From the NCBI RefSeq assembly GCF_022812285.1, contig NZ_CP093300.1, positions 3,906,001 through 3,970,000 of the forward strand: DNA of 64,000 nucleotides, read 5' to 3'. The notes under the pieces are model-generated. The model was given only the letters and a program-made list of their open reading frames with translations. It had not been told where the DNA came from and did no database searches. Positions 63,060 through 64,000 of the stretch are shown here, piece by piece; the first letter of the stretch is position 1; the number at the start of each line of letters is the position of its first letter. This DNA comes from Alkalihalobacillus sp. LMS39. Its GTDB lineage: Bacteria > Bacillota > Bacilli > Bacillales > Bacillaceae_F. The position numbers and the translations under genes are program-made.

Positions 63060-63325
63060 GGGTGTACGTCAACTCTTTCCAGAGTTGACGATTCGCTCCG
63101 CTCGCTGCGCGCTCAGTTGAGAAGAACGCTCAACTGAGCTTTAAAACAGGCAGCGGCTCCGCTCACATGCCGAGGGTGTACGTCAACTCTTTCCAGAGTT
63201 GACGATTCGCTCTGCTCGCTGCGCGCTCGGTTGAGAAGACCACTCAACCTCCCTTTAAAACAGGCAGCGGCTCCGCTCACATGCCGAGGGTGTACGTCAA
63301 CTCTTTCCAGAGTTGACGTACACCC
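63060..63325. repeat. 114-bp tandem repeat with internal hairpins
   Basis: GGGTGTACGTCAACTC begins units at 63060, 63174 and 63288, an exact 114-base period, with the third unit truncated. Each full unit has GTCAACTCT/AGAGTTGAC and a second hairpin, CAGTTGAG/CTCAACTG in unit 1 and GGTTGAG/CTCAACC in unit 2. The last piece, 63288-63325, is a perfect 17-bp stem with loop TTCC and lies 6 bases after the etfA stop, possibly acting as a 3' stability or stop signal. Confidence 0.9.
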
Positions 63326-63331
63326 TCTCTA

Positions 63332-64000
63332 TTATGATGCTACTACTTTTTTTAATTCTTCTGTTAAGATTGGTAGTACTTCGAATAGGTCGCCTACGAT
63401 ACCGTAGTCGGCTACTTCGAAAATTGGAGCTTCTGGGTCTTTGTTGATGGCAACGATACATTTTGAGTTAGACATACCAGCTAAATGCTGGATAGCTCCT
63501 GATAAACCGATAGCAAAGTATAGGTCTGGTGTCACAACTTTTCCTGTTTGCCCGATTTGAAGAGAGTAATCACAATATTCTGCATCACACGCACCACGTG
63601 AAGCTCCTACTGCTGCTCCTAATACTCCTGCTAGTTCTTCTAAAGGTTCGAATCCTTCTTTACTTTTCACACCACGTCCACCTGCTACGATAATTTTCGC
63701 TTCTGATAAATCAACACCGCTTGTCGATTTACGAACGATTTCTTTAATCGTTGTGCGCAAGTCTTTAATATCGACTGATAAGCTGCTCACATCACCAGAA
63801 CGTGACTCGTCTTTTACTAATGGCTCAATGTTATTTGGACGAATTGTTGCAAATACTAAACCTTCTTCAATTGTTTTCTTTTCAAATGCTTTACCAGAGT
63901 AAATCGGACGAGTAAAGACAACATTGTCTCCATCTACTTCAACTGCAATCGCATCCGAAATTAAGCCTGCGTTTAGTTTCATTGCGATACGAGGAGCTAA
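63332..64000 (-). CDS. etfA: Electron transfer flavoprotein alpha subunit, 5' end outside window
   Basis: EtfA binds FAD and passes electrons from acyl-CoA dehydrogenases to the respiratory chain. The last 222 codons are visible and the frame stays open to the window edge ([16 protein letters not shown]), so the ATG at 63982 is internal. The FAD-binding C-terminal domain is clear: [53 protein letters not shown]-type sequence and [16 protein letters not shown]. It precedes trxA as in B. subtilis. Confidence 0.96.
   Translation of the reverse strand, partial: LAPRIAMKLNAGLISDAIAVEVDGDNVVFTRPIYSGKAFEKKTIEEGLVFATIRPNNIEPLVKDESRSGDVSSLSVDIKDLRTTIKEIVRKSTSGVDLSEAKIIVAGGRGVKSKEGFEPLEELAGVLGAAVGASRGACDAEYCDYSLQIGQTGKVVTPDLYFAIGLSGAIQHLAGMSNSKCIVAINKDPEAPIFEVADYGIVGDLFEVLPILTEELKKVVAS

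Noticed and set aside
63060-63325. CRISPR array next to etfA
   Set aside because: The 114-base units are nearly identical throughout, with no unique spacers and no cas genes.

Overview
The window is a stretch of low-GC chromosome from a spore-forming member of the Bacillaceae. This rests on Bacillus-type sporulation genes (spoVID, ysxE, gerM, gerE with a sigma-K-like promoter), paired LonA/LonB proteases, T-box and L-box leaders, RAT/GlcT antitermination, and gene order that follows the Bacillus subtilis etfA-to-folC segment closely. Nearly all genes lie on the minus strand. The species cannot be fixed from the sequence alone.

Layout from the left: a truncated large secreted protein (1-2945); folC and valS with a valine-type T-box; a small plus-strand membrane protein; a repeat-rich gap (7781-8658); the spore-coat genes ysxE, an unnamed gene and spoVID; ptsG with its antiterminator glcT; the haem operon hemAXCDBL; a plus-strand membrane gene; a gap with a degenerate insertion-sequence-like remnant; ysxC-lonA, lonB, clpX and tig; a TPR gene (ysoA); the branched-chain amino-acid cluster ilvD / ilvB-ilvH-ilvC-leuABCD with a leucine-type T-box; a small plus-strand hypothetical gene; tRNA-Arg and tRNA-Gly; ysnB-ysnA-rph; gerM; racE-ysmB; ptsHI with a second GlcT-like antiterminator; gerE; ysmA; sdhCAB; a Ktr potassium channel subunit; yslB; lysC with a lysine riboswitch; uvrC; trxA; and the 3' part of etfA.

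The genes are mostly housekeeping. What departs from the B. subtilis plan is: (1) the glucose PTS is split into two units, glcT-ptsG and glcT2-ptsHI, each with its own RAT-terminator and its own antiterminator, inserted at two places in otherwise conserved order; the second antiterminator appears to have lost both PRD2 histidines. (2) A family of about 181-bp imperfect palindromes occurs four times, always in the same orientation and always 3' of minus-strand genes. Two copies sit in a 475-bp composite unit that also carries a 32-codon membrane-peptide frame, intact in one copy and interrupted by a nonsense codon in the other. (3) Two four-module palindromic arrays built on a CGGACAT...TTCCGC motif. 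(4) A 114-bp tandem repeat next to etfA whose hairpins show compensatory changes.

Start codons were re-chosen against ribosome binding sites for several genes (valS, ptsG, lonA, clpX, tig, leuD, ilvB, ilvD, gerM, ptsH, gerE, sdhC, yslB, lysC). No database search was possible, so family names rest on recognised motifs, lengths and gene order.
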